Shown here: one piece after another, positions 1-9,518 of the stretch | Position numbering within the stretch: position 1 is the stretch's first letter | How the letters are laid out: every line of letters begins with the position of its first letter | Assembly (NCBI GenBank): GCA_903970435.1 | Contig: CAJCIS010000289.1 | Location: 1 to 64,000 of the forward strand | Length of the DNA: 64,000 nt | Direction: 5' to 3' | Source: Acidobacteriota bacterium | Lineage (GTDB): Bacteria > Pseudomonadota > Alphaproteobacteria > Acetobacterales > Acetobacteraceae | Notes under the pieces: generated by a model | The model's database searches: none | What the model saw: only the letters and a program-made list of their open reading frames with translations | Told to the model about the DNA's origin: nothing | Position numbers and translations under genes: made by a program

Positions 1-114
1 CAGCCGGGCAACCGCCTTTCCATGCCTGGTGATAACAAGCGTTTCGCCCCGTTCGACCTCATCCAGCAGTGCGGCCAGGTGGGTCTTGGCTTCAGAAGCA
101 CGTATTTCCCACAT
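1..114 (-). CDS. Phd/YefM-type antitoxin, N-terminal 38 residues (cut by window edge)
   Basis: Reading leftwards from the ATG at 112-114 gives 38 codons with no stop before the edge. The peptide starts MWEIRASEAKTHLAALLDEV and continues with an ERGETLVITRHGKAVA segment. This is the classic N-terminal DNA-binding fold of the Phd/YefM (prevent-host-death) antitoxin family, where an Ala-Lys helix is followed by a beta-hairpin around GE-x-x-x-ITRHG-x-x-VA. Such proteins repress their own operon and neutralise a toxin, often a PIN-domain (VapC) or Doc/RelE type, encoded just downstream. That partner would lie outside the window to the left. The family call is firm; the toxin is unseen. Confidence 0.85.
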   Translation of the reverse strand, partial: MWEIRASEAKTHLAALLDEVERGETLVITRHGKAVARL

Positions 115-221
115 CCCGCAGCTTTCAACCGGTCGGTTTGACTGGTCCATCCAGCCGCGGTGCCTGCCGTTTCAACCGGCTCATACCAACCGGCTTTGAG
201 AATGACACATCGAAGGAAGGC

Positions 222-292
222 GGGGGGCTTCGCCCCCTCGACCCCTGACCGGCGGCACGCCGGTCAGGGGTCCAGGGGGTGAAACCCCCTGG
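222..292. repeat. Cluster of three GC-rich hairpins
   Basis: Three back-to-back inverted repeats are visible: GGGGGC-TTC-GCCCCC at 223-237, a perfect 13-bp stem (CCCCTGACCGGCG at 242-254, complement at 258-270, loop GCA), and CCAGGGGGT-GAA-ACCCCCTGG at 272-292. Similar GGGGCC/GGCCCC palindromes recur near 57.2 kb and 59.0 kb, so this looks like a dispersed GC palindromic family separate from the AT-rich one. Function is not evident; a bidirectional terminator is possible. Confidence 0.7.
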
Positions 293-460
293 TCTTCCTC
301 GAAGAGTCGGTCTCAACGCGCGTTGGTATTATATGGGTCTGCCTGAACACCAGCGCGCCCGGCCTGGTAAGCGGTCCGGCAGAACGCTTGACCTCCATTA
401 CGAGCGGACGCTAATATTCGTTCTGACCTCGGCAATCATTCCGAGTGCTAGTGGTCCGAT

Positions 461-487
461 CCTGACGCTCACTACCCGAGCGTCAGG
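461..487. repeat. Perfect 10-bp stem-loop
   Basis: CCTGACGCTC at 461-470 and GAGCGTCAGG at 478-487 are perfect complements around the 7-nt loop ACTACCC. No T-run follows on either strand, so a classical intrinsic terminator is not supported. Confidence 0.6.
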
Positions 488-510
488 TGAATCGACCCAC
501 AAAAACAAAG

Positions 511-559
511 GCTAATGGTTTAAATCCAAGGACTCTTCCCTTGGATATTAACCACTAGC
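511..559. promoter_or_regulatory. 21-bp imperfect inverted repeat just before the DUF302 gene
   Basis: The arms at 511-531 and 539-559 match at 18 of 21 positions around the 7-nt spacer ACTCTTC. The right arm ends 27 bp before the DUF302 start codon. The half-motif GCTAGTGGT also occurs at 448-456. The element could be an operator, a leader hairpin or part of a mobile palindromic repeat; the sequence does not decide. Confidence 0.5.
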
Positions 560-586
560 GGGTTGATGGGCGAGGATTTGAAAATC

Positions 587-970
587 ATGCCTGACAGTGC
601 CGTTGTGGAACTGGTGAGCCCGTTGGATTTTGCGGCAACGCTGAAGCGGCTCACGGATGCAATTGCGGCCGCCTGCATGACAGTATATGCAACGCTTGAT
701 CATGCAGGCGCCGCCAAACAGGCAGGGCTTGCGATGCCGCCGACGGTGGTGCTGATTTACGGTAACGCGAAAGTCGGCACGCCCCTCATGCTTGCCTCTC
801 CGATCGCAGCGCTTGATCTACCCATGCGCGTGTTGATTCGGGAAGATGGCGCGGGCACCTACGTGTCATTCCACCCGATCGCGCAGGTACTGCGGACAGC
901 TTGTGTCCCAGAAACCATGTCGAGCCGATTGGATCGCGGGCAACAGATCCTTGTTGATGCTTTATCGTAA
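587..970 (+). CDS. DUF302 domain protein
   Basis: A 127-residue protein with the DUF302 pattern: a short alpha/beta domain in which PTVVLIYGNAKVGTPLM is followed by the hydrophobic run ASPIAALDLPMRVLI, then an EDGAGTYVSFHP stretch. DUF302 proteins are small, widespread and mostly uncharacterised; some are fused to oxidoreductase domains. I chose the ATG at 587 because CGAGGA lies about 10 nt upstream. An ATG at 566 would add seven residues but has no ribosome site. There is no signal peptide. It stands alone, convergent with the MOSC-reductase gene whose stop is at 1091. Confidence 0.75.
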   Translation: MPDSAVVELVSPLDFAATLKRLTDAIAAACMTVYATLDHAGAAKQAGLAMPPTVVLIYGNAKVGTPLMLASPIAALDLPMRVLIREDGAGTYVSFHPIAQVLRTACVPETMSSRLDRGQQILVDALS

Positions 971-1090
971 TAGGTTGGCGGCTCGATCTCCTACGGGTTT
1001 GGTATCTGGCACGCATGTGAGCGATAGAAGATTTCCAGGCTTTGGACGCAAGAAATGCTCGAACGTTTGCAAAATTGACGTAGGCCAGCA

Positions 1091-2857
1091 TCACAAATCG
1101 ATCACGACATCGCCTTCCGGTTGCGAACAGCAAAGCAATATAGTTCCGTCAGCCGGCGGCTCAATCGGGTCGGGCCGATAATCGACACCCCCCGATATGA
1201 CGGGCGTCTGGCAACTGTGGCACACGCCGGTACGGCACGACCAACGTACCGGCACATCGCATGCCTCGGCCAATTCAAGAACGCTTTGATAGGTCGATTT
1301 CCAGCGGACATTGAGCCCGCTTCGCGCAAATGATACCATCGGCCCCGTGCCGGTCGCACCGGCCGGCGGATGCGGCTGACGGTACGGAGTCGCTACGATT
1401 CCGGGTGTAACCGCCGGGCCGCCGCCGAACGACTCGCTACGAATGCGCTTGGCGTCCACGCCCCAAGCCGCCAGCCCAGTGCGCAGCTCTGTCATGAAGG
1501 CAGGCGGACCGCAAAGGTAAAACGCGGCGGCGCGGGGTGTTCCTATCCCCTTCAGACTATCAACGCTCGCATGGCCCGAAGCATCAAAATCAACACCTGG
1601 CCGGTCCGCCGACGTTGGTGAGCTGAAACAAATATGCCGATGGGCTCGGGGCAGCGCACCAAGACAGGCACCCACCTCCCCGGCAAAAGGATGCTCGCTG
1701 CCGTTGCGCGCGCCGTGGATCCACCAGACCTCCCGAGGCGAACTTTCTGCGGCAAGTGCATGAAGCATGGCCAGCATCGGCGTCACGCCGATACCGCCGC
1801 TCAGCAGGACTATGGGTCCCCCGCCGGGCTCCAGGACGAAGCTTCCACGCGGCGCAGACGCTTCGATAATATCACCGATTTGAACGTTATCGTGGATATG
1901 GCTTCCTACCACACCGCCGCGATTTCGCTTGACGCTTATGCGATAACGATCGCCGCTCGGCACGTCTGAAAGCGAGTAACTGCGCAGGTCGGGAGGTGCT
2001 GCGGGTGTTGCACGCAGTCGCAGAACGATGAACTGTCCCGGGCGGCCTCGCACCAAGGGCCGGCCATCGCTGCTCTCCAGGATGAGCGAAGTTACGTCAT
2101 CGCTTTCGTGTCGCTTGTCCGTTACCTGGAGCGGACGGAACCCTTGCCACCCCGGCTGCGGTTCAACCGCTGATACAAGGCCAGGGTTGCCGCTGGTTGT
2201 ATCACCGGTATGGGCTCTATCGAGCAGCGCCAGGAAGGATGAACGCCAGCCGGCGCTAAGCGCTGTGATGCGCAACGCCTGCTCAAGCCGTGCGGTCGAA
2301 TGTCCAGGCTTGTACAGCAACGCGTTTATCTCTGCGATGCTCAAGTTTTCCGGGCCGCGCGATATGCGGACCACCTCGTCTCCCGCTTCGACTTCCCCCT
2401 CCTCCAGCACGCGGAAATAGAAGCCGGGCCTTCCGTGCGCAACAAGCAGGGAAGCCATCCGGGGTTCCTTCATTCTAATCCCGATCCGGTAGCACGTTAC
2501 GCGCGGCTGGGTCACCTCAAATAGGGCGGAACCTATACGGTATCGGTCACCAACCCACACTTCATCGTCTGACAATCCCTCGACTGTGAAATTTTCACCG
2601 AATTCGCCATAGGTAAGGTCCATTCGCCCCAGTTGTCTTTCCCAGTAGTGGTAAGAATCAAGCTGGTACACGAACACCGCCCGATTCTCACCGCCATGTC
2701 CTGCCAAATCTCCTTGACCGTCACCATCGACATTGAACCGTCGCACAGACCGCCGGCCTTGAACCGGGTTTTTCCAGATCGCTGTGCGGACTGTCCTGCC
2801 TTGCCAAACGACCTCCTGGGGAAGTCCTACGTTGACGGACAGCAGACGTGCGGTCAC
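1091..2857 (-). CDS. MOSC domain fused to FAD/2Fe-2S ferredoxin reductase
   Basis: A 588-residue fusion. About residues 1-215 are a YiiM-like MOSC domain, with the conserved cysteine in TQPRVTCYR (about 121). Next comes a flavodoxin-reductase-type module: FAD site RSYSLSD (about 292), NAD(P) site GGIGVTPM (about 355) and CGPPAFM (about 455). The C-terminus is a plant-type 2Fe-2S domain with CRTGVCHSC and a final Cys pair in LLCCS. Known for the families: MOSC proteins bind or transfer sulfur or act on N-hydroxylated bases with a reductase. Inferred: a self-sufficient reductase that feeds electrons to the MOSC site, for example in N-hydroxy-compound detoxification. I prefer the GTG at 2857, after GGGGCGAG, over the longer frame that starts at 2962. 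Confidence 0.85.
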   Translation of the reverse strand: MTARLLSVNVGLPQEVVWQGRTVRTAIWKNPVQGRRSVRRFNVDGDGQGDLAGHGGENRAVFVYQLDSYHYWERQLGRMDLTYGEFGENFTVEGLSDDEVWVGDRYRIGSALFEVTQPRVTCYRIGIRMKEPRMASLLVAHGRPGFYFRVLEEGEVEAGDEVVRISRGPENLSIAEINALLYKPGHSTARLEQALRITALSAGWRSSFLALLDRAHTGDTTSGNPGLVSAVEPQPGWQGFRPLQVTDKRHESDDVTSLILESSDGRPLVRGRPGQFIVLRLRATPAAPPDLRSYSLSDVPSGDRYRISVKRNRGGVVGSHIHDNVQIGDIIEASAPRGSFVLEPGGGPIVLLSGGIGVTPMLAMLHALAAESSPREVWWIHGARNGSEHPFAGEVGACLGALPRAHRHICFSSPTSADRPGVDFDASGHASVDSLKGIGTPRAAAFYLCGPPAFMTELRTGLAAWGVDAKRIRSESFGGGPAVTPGIVATPYRQPHPPAGATGTGPMVSFARSGLNVRWKSTYQSVLELAEACDVPVRWSCRTGVCHSCQTPVISGGVDYRPDPIEPPADGTILLCCSQPEGDVVIDL

Positions 2858-3001
2858 GTCTCGCCCCGCTGAATATCGATCACCACGACGATACGTGCCC
2901 TCATCGGTCCCACCTTGTCGAAGTCCAGTCACGTTCCGACCACTATCATCAAGAGCACGCAATCGAAAAGATCAATGCTCTGTTGCCGGAGCGGCCTGGC
3001 A

Positions 3002-3118
3002 AAGGAAGCAGTTCTTTTTTTGAAAAAAAGAACCAAAAAACTTCTGCTCTATCTAAGGTGCCGCAATCAGATAAAAGTTTTTTGTTTCTTTTTTTCAAAA
3101 AAGAAATACTTCCTTCCC
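3002..3118. repeat. AT palindromic repeat, inverted pair
   Basis: A forward arm at 3002-3047 (GTTC/GAAC-closed stem with an extra T) and a reverse arm at 3073-3117 (the TTTC/GAAA-closed version) are separated by 25 bp. The pair fills the space between the histidine-kinase stop codon at 3120 and the leader of the MOSC gene. Confidence 0.95.
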
Positions 3119-3119
3119 G

Positions 3120-6100
3120 TCACGAATCAATCATATCCCGCACCCTATTCGCAATCGCATCAATCGCAAACGGCTTCGTTATCACTTGCATGCCCGGCTC
3201 AAGGTGTCCGTTGCCGATCACCGCGTTCTCCGCGTACCCCGTAATAAACAACACCTTCAGCGCGGGGCGCCCAACCCGCCCGGCGTCGGCCACTTGCCGC
3301 CCATTCATCCCGCCCGGCAGCCCCACGTCGGTCACCAGCAGGTCGATCCGTGTGTCGGACTGCAAAAGCTTCAAACCGCCCGGCCCGTCGGCCGCCTCCA
3401 GCACGCGATAGCCCGCATCCTGCAACAAATCCACCATGAGCATCCGCACGGTCGCGTCGTCGTCGATCACCAGGATCGTTTCGCCAAAGCCGCCCTCGAA
3501 CACGGCCATCTGCCCCTCGCCATCCGCGCGGTCCGCCGCTTCGCCGTGGTGGCGCGGAAAATACAGGCACATCGTCGTTCCCTGCCCGGGTTCGGAATAC
3601 ACCCGCACCTGGCCGTGCGATTGCCGCACGAAGCCGTAAATCATCGACAGGCCAAGGCCGGTGCCTTGGCCGAGCGGCTTGGTCGTAAAGAACGGCTCGA
3701 AAATCCGCTCGATCGTTTCCTTCGACATGCCAATGCCGGTGTCGGTGACGCTGAGCGATACATATTGCCCGGGCGGCAGATCGCGGCCGCGGGCAGCATG
3801 TTCGTCGAGCCATTTATTCGCCGTCTCGATGGTCAAACGGCCGCCGTCCGGCATCGCGTCGCGCGCATTGATGCACAGATTGAGCAAGGCATTTTCCAGC
3901 TGGTTCTGATCGATCCGAACCGGCCAAAGCCCGGCGGCACCCACCACTTCAACCGTAACATTCGGCCCGCTCGTGCGGCGCACCAGCTCCTCCAGGCCGG
4001 CAATCAGCCGGTTGATGTTGGTCGGCCTGGGATCGAGCGTCTGCCGCCGCGAAAAGGCGAGCAATCGTTGCGTCAGTGCCGTGGCACGCTTGGCCGCACC
4101 CTGCGCCGCATCCACATAGCGCGGCACCGTCTCCAGCCGTCCCTGCGCAATGCGGGCTTCCAGCATTTGCAGGCTGCCGGAAATGCCGGCCAGCAGATTG
4201 TTGAAATCATGTGCAATCCCGCCGGTCAGCTGCCCCACCGCTTCCATCTTCTGCGATTGGCGCAACGCTTCCTCGGCCTGCTCGCGTTGCGCAATCGCCT
4301 GCTGCACCCGATCCTCCAGCCGCTCGTTCAGTTCGCGCAACGCCGCTTCGATGGCACGCCGGTGCTCGATATCGATCAGAACGCCGGGAAAACGTATCGC
4401 CGCGCCGGCATCATCCAGATCCACCCTTCCATGCGCCTCGATCCAGCGGAACACACCGTCATGCTGGCGCACCCGGTATTCGCAGCGATAGGCGCCCCCG
4501 CGCCGCAGCGCCTGGTCAATCGCGGCACCCACCTGCTCGCGATCCTCCTCGTGGATCGACGCCATAATTTCCTGCAACGAAAGCCCGGCGCGGCAGCGCG
4601 CCGGATCGAGCCCGAACGAGCGGGCGAAGCGCTCATCGCCGGCGAAATGATCGGCCTGAACATCCCATACCCAGGTGCCCACGATGGCGCCGGCATCCAG
4701 CGCCAGTTGCACCCGCTCGGCCTGCTCGCGCGCGCGCGCTTCGCTGGCGCGCACCGCCTCGGCCGCCTCGCGCCGCAGCCGGGCCATGGCGATGTTCGCG
4801 GCAATGCGGGCCAGCAATTCACGCGCGGAAAACGGTTTGGTCAGGTAATCATCGGCGCCGGCGTCCAACCCCTCAACCTTGGCCTCCTCCCCGGCGCGCG
4901 CCGACAGCATCACAACCGGCAGGTCACGCAGCGACGCATCCTCGCGCACCCGGCGCAGCAGGCCGAATCCGTCCAGCCGCGGCATCATCACGTCGGTCAC
5001 CAGAATATCCGGCCGCTGCGCACGCAGCGCGGCCAGCGCCGCCTCCCCGTCGGTGACGGCCTCCACCTCGTAGCCGCGATCCGCCAGAAGCCGGCTGATA
5101 TAATCACGCAAATCGGCATTATCGTCGGCCAGCACCACGCGGCGTCGTTCTGCCCCCACATCGTCCACCGCAGCCGCGTGCGTTCGTTTTGATTGAAGCG
5201 CCACTTCGCCGTGCGGCACCTCGCGCGCCGCCCCCGCATCCAGCAGCGCGTCGCCTGTATCGCCCGGCAGCCAGCGCAGCGCCTCCTCGACAAAGGCCTG
5301 CGACCGTGACGCAGCCGCAATGTCGTCCGACGCCGTCGCCACCTGCTCGGCCGGCAGGTGCGCGGCGCCCAGCTTCAAGGTCACGCCAAAAATGGTGCCG
5401 CGCCCTTCCTCGCTCTGCACGTCGATCTCGCCGTAATGCAGCTTGACAAGTTCCTTGACCAGGGCAAGGCCGATGCCCGATCCCTCGAAACTGCGCCCGT
5501 TTGCCCCTTCCACCCGATGGAACCGGTCGAACAGCCGATCGATCTGACTGGCCGGAATGCCGGTGCCGGTATCGCGCACCGTCAGGCGCGCCGTACCATC
5601 CTGTTCGCGCAACGTCACCTCGATCCGGCCCGCGAACGTAAATTTGAACGCGTTCGATACCAGGTTGAGAACGATCTTCTCCCACATGTCGCGATCGACA
5701 TAGGCGGTCTGGCGCAGCTTCGGCGCGTCCACGATCAAGGTCAGCCCCGCCTTGTCGGTGGCCGACCGGAACGACGAAGCAAGGTCCGCGGTCAGCGCGG
5801 CGAGATCGGTGGGTTGGAAACGCGCCTCCACCCGCCCGGCCTCGATGCGCGAGAAATCCAGCAGCGAATTGACCAGGCGCAGCAGCCGCAACGCATTCCG
5901 GTGGGCAATATCCAGCAGATCGCGCAATTCGGGCGGCGCCGTGTCCGCTTCCGCCAGCGCATCCTCCAGCGGCCCCAGCATCAGCGTCAGCGGCGTGCGG
6001 AATTCGTGGCTCACGTTGGAAAAGAACGCGGTCTTGGCGCGGTCGATTTCGGCCAGCGCGTCGGCCCGTTCCCGCGCGCGCTCATAGTCGTCCGCCCGCG

Positions 6101-7079
6101 CAATGGCGGCCGCCACCTGCGCGGTCAGAAGTTCGAAGAAACCCTGATACGCGGAATCGAACAAGCGGTGCGGATTTAGGCCGGCAACGAGGTAGCCCAC
6201 CGGCCTGCCCCCCTCGGCGCTGGCAATCGGCGCAATCAGCGCCTGCCGAGGCGCCGCGCGCCGATCCGCCTGCGGCGCCCGCGCCCCCAAAGCGGCCGCA
6301 ATGCGGTCCACATCCACCAGCACGGGCCGGCCCTGCGCCCCTTGCAAAACCACCCAGTCGGCGGACTGCCCGGGATCGGCCGGCGCCCCGGCAGCGGCAA
6401 ACTGAAGCCCCGGATCGTGCAACGCCGCCAGCCGCGGCGCGCCACCGCCGTCGATCACATACACCAGCGCGAACGGCACATCCCGCGCGCCGGCCGACAG
6501 GCAGCTTTCCAGCCCCCGCATCACCTCGGCGCGGGTGCGCGCGGCCGCGAACGTGGCGCCCAGGTCGCGCAACGTCGCCAACTGGCGTTCCCCGATCACC
6601 CGCTCCGTCACTTCGGCCACCACGCACAACATGCCCGTCGTGGCTCCCGAATCGTCGGCGAGCGGCGAGTAGGAGAAGGTGTGATACGTCTCCTCGGAAA
6701 ACCCGCTGCGTTCCAGATACAGCAGTAGCGCCTCGTCCCACGTCGCCTCGCCGGTGGCCAGAACATGCCGGATGCGCGGCCCGATGTCGGGCCAGATCTC
6801 CGCCCACACCTTGTCCGACCGGCTGCCAATGACCCAGTCGCGTTTCAGGCCGACCGTCGGCAGATAATCGTCGTTGCACAGAAACGTCAGGTCGTCGCCC
6901 CACGCCATCCACATGGCAAAGCGCGATGTCAGCATGACCCGCACCACGGCACGCAGGCTGGCGGGCCAGGTGTCCGGCGGCCCGAGAGACGTGGCGCCCC
7001 AGTCGCACGCGCGCATCAGCGCACGGACTTCGCCTGTGCCACGGAGCAGGGGAGGCCCTTCGTCCACCGTAGGTGTCAT
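3120..7079 (-). CDS. Double hybrid sensor histidine kinase (PAS-GAF-HK-REC-PAS-HK-REC)
   Basis: A 1319-residue soluble kinase. Visible domains: an N-terminal PAS-like region (about 50-165) and a GAF region (about 175-335). The first HisKA has its phospho-His in [10 protein letters not shown] (about 356), and the HATPase has NLVSNAFKF (about 476). The first receiver has ADDNADLRD (about 650) and acceptor Asp in LVTDVMMP (about 696). A second PAS (about 800-930) precedes a second HisKA with GGIAHDFNN (about 958) and its HATPase. The last receiver has IDDDATVR (about 1206) and [10 protein letters not shown] (about 1244). Two complete kinase cores in one chain are unusual. The second core resembles the type in which H-x-FNN kinases signal to an attached receiver. 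No transmembrane segment and no output protein next door, so the ligand and partner are unknown. Confidence 0.93.
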   Translation of the reverse strand: MTPTVDEGPPLLRGTGEVRALMRACDWGATSLGPPDTWPASLRAVVRVMLTSRFAMWMAWGDDLTFLCNDDYLPTVGLKRDWVIGSRSDKVWAEIWPDIGPRIRHVLATGEATWDEALLLYLERSGFSEETYHTFSYSPLADDSGATTGMLCVVAEVTERVIGERQLATLRDLGATFAAARTRAEVMRGLESCLSAGARDVPFALVYVIDGGGAPRLAALHDPGLQFAAAGAPADPGQSADWVVLQGAQGRPVLVDVDRIAAALGARAPQADRRAAPRQALIAPIASAEGGRPVGYLVAGLNPHRLFDSAYQGFFELLTAQVAAAIARADDYERARERADALAEIDRAKTAFFSNVSHEFRTPLTLMLGPLEDALAEADTAPPELRDLLDIAHRNALRLLRLVNSLLDFSRIEAGRVEARFQPTDLAALTADLASSFRSATDKAGLTLIVDAPKLRQTAYVDRDMWEKIVLNLVSNAFKFTFAGRIEVTLREQDGTARLTVRDTGTGIPASQIDRLFDRFHRVEGANGRSFEGSGIGLALVKELVKLHYGEIDVQSEEGRGTIFGVTLKLGAAHLPAEQVATASDDIAAASRSQAFVEEALRWLPGDTGDALLDAGAAREVPHGEVALQSKRTHAAAVDDVGAERRRVVLADDNADLRDYISRLLADRGYEVEAVTDGEAALAALRAQRPDILVTDVMMPRLDGFGLLRRVREDASLRDLPVVMLSARAGEEAKVEGLDAGADDYLTKPFSARELLARIAANIAMARLRREAAEAVRASEARAREQAERVQLALDAGAIVGTWVWDVQADHFAGDERFARSFGLDPARCRAGLSLQEIMASIHEEDREQVGAAIDQALRRGGAYRCEYRVRQHDGVFRWIEAHGRVDLDDAGAAIRFPGVLIDIEHRRAIEAALRELNERLEDRVQQAIAQREQAEEALRQSQKMEAVGQLTGGIAHDFNNLLAGISGSLQMLEARIAQGRLETVPRYVDAAQGAAKRATALTQRLLAFSRRQTLDPRPTNINRLIAGLEELVRRTSGPNVTVEVVGAAGLWPVRIDQNQLENALLNLCINARDAMPDGGRLTIETANKWLDEHAARGRDLPPGQYVSLSVTDTGIGMSKETIERIFEPFFTTKPLGQGTGLGLSMIYGFVRQSHGQVRVYSEPGQGTTMCLYFPRHHGEAADRADGEGQMAVFEGGFGETILVIDDDATVRMLMVDLLQDAGYRVLEAADGPGGLKLLQSDTRIDLLVTDVGLPGGMNGRQVADAGRVGRPALKVLFITGYAENAVIGNGHLEPGMQVITKPFAIDAIANRVRDMIDS

Positions 7080-7106
7080 CGGCTTTCTGTGCCGCGGTAA
7101 CTACAA

Positions 7107-7154
7107 AGGAAGGAAGTCGTTCTTTTTTGAAAAAAAGAACCAAAAAACTTTTGC
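7107..7154 (+). repeat. AT palindromic repeat, single forward arm
   Basis: GGAAG-TCG-hairpin-CAAAAAACTTTTG. Its GGAAG end points toward the kinase start codon at 7079, so this copy lies in a promoter region. Confidence 0.95.
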
Positions 7155-7266
7155 TTGTTCCGGGGCCGGCGCGAGCCCCTGACGAGTCAGCTGACCTGGA
7201 TTTATGAGCGCCGGAGCGCCGTAAATTCGCGCCAGATGGTCGTCAGGGCGGCTCTTCAAACGAGCG

Positions 7267-7527
7267 TTAGAACTTCACCCAGACGCCGCCGCGCCAATAA
7301 CCTCTCCCGGCGTGCTCGCGCCACGTGTAGTGCTCGCCGGGACCCCAGCGCCAGTTATCGGGGTGCACGACAACGCCATAGGCAGGCGCGTAGGCATACG
7401 GATGGCGAACATGCCAACACGCACCCTCGGCATTACAAACGATGGCGGCCGAAGCCGTCGCCGCCGAAGCCGTAAGGGCACTCAAACCGAGAAGGGCGGC
7501 GGACGCCACCTTGGACAGTCTATTCAT
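7267..7527 (-). CDS. Small secreted protein, Trp/Tyr/His-rich
   Basis: An 86-residue protein. Residues 1-28 are a clear Sec signal peptide (MNRLSK, an Ala/Leu core, ATASAA). The mature part begins IVCNAEGACWH and is rich in W, Y, H and G, ending GRGYWRGGVWVKF; two cysteines could form one disulfide. This matches the small exported hypothetical proteins common in alphaproteobacteria that often have a YXWxxG-rich tail. No enzymatic motif is present. The ATG at 7525-7527 starts directly at the signal peptide. Divergent from the aldolase gene. Function unknown. Confidence 0.75.
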   Translation of the reverse strand: MNRLSKVASAALLGLSALTASAATASAAIVCNAEGACWHVRHPYAYAPAYGVVVHPDNWRWGPGEHYTWREHAGRGYWRGGVWVKF

Positions 7528-7644
7528 ACCGAATCTCCAAACAAACCACGAAGCGGAGTGTACGCACCTGCCGGCAGCGCTGTCTACCTCCCGCCCCCCA
7601 CGCCGGGCGCTTGGCCGCGGGAGGGCCCCGTGGCAGACGCCGTC

Positions 7645-7672
7645 GGGTGCCATGCGCCTTCGCATGGCACCC
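7645..7672. repeat. Perfect 12-bp stem-loop before the aldolase gene
   Basis: GGGTGCCATGCG (7645-7656) and its complement (7661-7672) surround the loop CCTT. It lies 52 bp upstream of the aldolase ATG, in the divergent intergenic region, and may be a leader hairpin or a GC palindromic repeat. No T-run follows. Confidence 0.6.
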
Positions 7673-7724
7673 TCTTCGCCAAACGGGATTCGTTAAACTG
7701 TGCGCATCGCCCAAGGAGGGCCTC

Positions 7725-8624
7725 ATGGCAGACATTGAACAAATGGCGGCGCAGATGGCCGGCAAGGACGGATTCATCGCAGCACTCGACCAGAGCGGCG
7801 GATCCACCCCCGCGGCCCTGCGCGGCTACGGCATCCCCGACACCGCCTACCAAGGCGAGGCGGAGATGTTCCAACGGATCCACGACATGCGCGTGCGCAT
7901 CATCACCGCCCCCGCCTTCTCCGGCGACAAGGTGATTGCCGCCATCCTCTTCGAAGGCACCATGGACGGCGCGGTCCAGGGCAAGCCCGCGCCCTCCTAT
8001 CTCTGGCAAGACCGCGGCGTGGTGCCCTTCGTCAAAGTGGACAAAGGCCTGCGGGACGCCGCCGACAGCGTGCGCCTGATGAAGCCCATCCCCGACCTCG
8101 ACAAGCTGCTCGCCCGCGCCGCGTCCCTCGGCGTCTACGGCACCAAGATGCGCTCGGTCATCGACGGCGCCACGCGCACCGGCATCGCCGCCATCGTCCG
8201 CCAGCAATTCGAAATCGCCGCCCAGATCGCCGCCCACGGGCTCATGCCCATCATCGAGCCGGAAATCTCCATCAAGGCGCCCGACAAGCCGGCCGCCGAA
8301 GACATCCTGCGCGACGAAATCCACCAGCGCCTCGATGCGCTGCCGGCCGGCCGCAAGGTAATGCTGAAACTCACCCTTCCCACCTCGCCCGACCTCTACG
8401 CGCCGCTGATCGAACACCCGCGCACGCAGCGCGTCGTCGCCCTCTCCGGCGGCTACCCGCGCCCGCAAGCCTGCCGCCTGCTGACGCACAACCACGGCAT
8501 GATTGCCAGCTTCTCCCGCGCCCTGCTCGACGACCTGCGCGCCTCCATGACCGACGCCGAATTCGACACCGTCCTCCGCGACGCCATCGATGAAATCTAC
8601 CAGGCCTCCGTCCACAAGACTTAG
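7725..8624 (+). CDS. Class I fructose-bisphosphate aldolase
   Basis: A 299-residue protein, close to the roughly 296 residues usual for the bacterial class I aldolase (EC 4.1.2.13). It cleaves fructose 1,6-bisphosphate to glyceraldehyde 3-phosphate and dihydroxyacetone phosphate in the cytoplasm through a lysine Schiff base. Family landmarks: FIAALDQSGGSTP near residue 17, VVPFVKVDKGL, TKMRSVID, PIIEPEI, and VMLKLTLPT (about 214), which carries the likely Schiff-base lysine. The late LSGGY and ASFSRALLDDLRAS are also diagnostic. AAGGAGGG, 5 nt before the ATG at 7725, fixes the start. Monocistronic, with a small stem-loop after the stop. Confidence 0.95.
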   Translation: MADIEQMAAQMAGKDGFIAALDQSGGSTPAALRGYGIPDTAYQGEAEMFQRIHDMRVRIITAPAFSGDKVIAAILFEGTMDGAVQGKPAPSYLWQDRGVVPFVKVDKGLRDAADSVRLMKPIPDLDKLLARAASLGVYGTKMRSVIDGATRTGIAAIVRQQFEIAAQIAAHGLMPIIEPEISIKAPDKPAAEDILRDEIHQRLDALPAGRKVMLKLTLPTSPDLYAPLIEHPRTQRVVALSGGYPRPQACRLLTHNHGMIASFSRALLDDLRASMTDAEFDTVLRDAIDEIYQASVHKT

Positions 8625-8636
8625 TCCAAAACCCTT

Positions 8637-8656
8637 AGGGTGGGCTTCAGCCCACC
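8637..8656. terminator. Stem-loop after the aldolase gene
   Basis: GGTGGGCT-TC-AGCCCACC forms an 8-bp stem just after the aldolase stop. The same palindrome core (TGGGCTTCAGCCCA) recurs at 62580-62593 upstream of the GNAT gene, so it is also a dispersed GC repeat. No T-run, so terminator activity is a guess from position. Confidence 0.4.
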
Positions 8657-8680
8657 AACGCCGCGCTGCATCAACCCACG

Positions 8681-8727
8681 AAGGAAGAAGCAGTTCTTTT
8701 TTGAAAAAAAGAACCAAAAAACTTTTC
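8681..8727 (+). repeat. AT palindromic repeat, single forward arm
   Basis: GTTC/GAAC-closed stem of the T/A type. It lies downstream of the aldolase stop, with its GGAAG end toward that gene. Confidence 0.95.
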
Positions 8728-8866
8728 TGACACCACCGACCAAAAAACCACTTGCCCAGGCCGACGACTGCCCCTATGGATAGCCCTTCTAACGACAAGG
8801 GTTAGTCACCTGAACGCGATTTCGCCCAGCCAACCGGACCAAGCCGCCGAACGCACCCAGCGCCAC

Positions 8867-9451
8867 ATGCGCCTGTGCGCCGAGCTGGCCGACCTCGCCA
8901 TGGACCTGGCCCGCGCCGCCGCCGCCAAAACCCTCGCCGACTGGGCCAAACCCGAAGAACCCCCCGAAGCAGCCCCGCCCCCCGAGCCGGAACGCGCAGC
9001 CCCCACCCTCCTCGCGGCCAAACCGCCCCGCGCCCCCGGCACCTCGCTTCGGGCCGCTACCGCCAAACCTGCCGACATGGCCACGATCTTCACCCGCCTC
9101 GCCGCCACCGTCCGCGACTGCGTCGCCATGGAGGCCCGCCTCGCCGCCGGCCTCATCCCCACCAGCCGCGGCACCTCCCCCGCGCTGCGCGCCGACCCCC
9201 GGCGCGCATCCCTCCAGAACATCTTCCGCCGCATCACCGACCACCACCCCGACCGCGCCGAACTGATCCGGGACACCACCGCCCGCATCGACGAAGACCT
9301 CGCCGCCGACCCCGACCGCACGATCGACCTCCCCGAACTCTTCTTCAAAATCTGCGAAGATTTCGCCATCGAAGTCGACCTCGCCACCCTCCCCGACCAA
9401 TTTCTCGGCCTGGCCGAAGACCCCGACCCCCGCGCCACCTCCCCGCCGTAG
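8867..9451 (+). CDS. Hypothetical protein, Ala/Pro-rich with acidic C-terminal helix region
   Basis: Open for 194 codons from the ATG at 8867. The same frame continues upstream, without a stop, to a possible CTG start at 8810 that has AAGGG before it, so the start is uncertain. The N-terminal third is helical (LCAELADLAMDLARAAA), followed by a Pro/Glu-rich linker. The C-terminal half is better ordered: ASLQNIFRRITDHHPDRAEL, then LPELFFKICEDFAIEVDLATLP. Helical, cytoplasmic, no signal peptide, no family I recognise. I prefer this strand because the opposite frame is glycine-rich low-complexity sequence. Confidence 0.5.
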   Translation: MRLCAELADLAMDLARAAAAKTLADWAKPEEPPEAAPPPEPERAAPTLLAAKPPRAPGTSLRAATAKPADMATIFTRLAATVRDCVAMEARLAAGLIPTSRGTSPALRADPRRASLQNIFRRITDHHPDRAELIRDTTARIDEDLAADPDRTIDLPELFFKICEDFAIEVDLATLPDQFLGLAEDPDPRATSPP

Positions 9452-9518
9452 CCCGCCATGGAGCGAAGCGGAATGCGGGATCTCCACCCCATCGAACGGG
9501 ACTCGGACGTACAGGGTT

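Larger units (their letters stand above)
115..586. other. Gene-free stretch rich in hairpins
   Basis: No convincing gene lies between the antitoxin start and the DUF302 gene. The stretch holds at least five inverted repeats, annotated separately, and probably the promoter of the leftward antitoxin gene. Confidence 0.6.

Noticed and set aside
3186-5192. Long plus-strand open frame opposite the histidine kinase
   Set aside because: It is the antisense of a clear kinase with conserved motifs. Its own translation is rich in Arg/His/Gln, with no domain and no ribosome site. The same applies to long antisense frames at 9560-11482, 16505-17920, 19785-21749 and 27079-28680.
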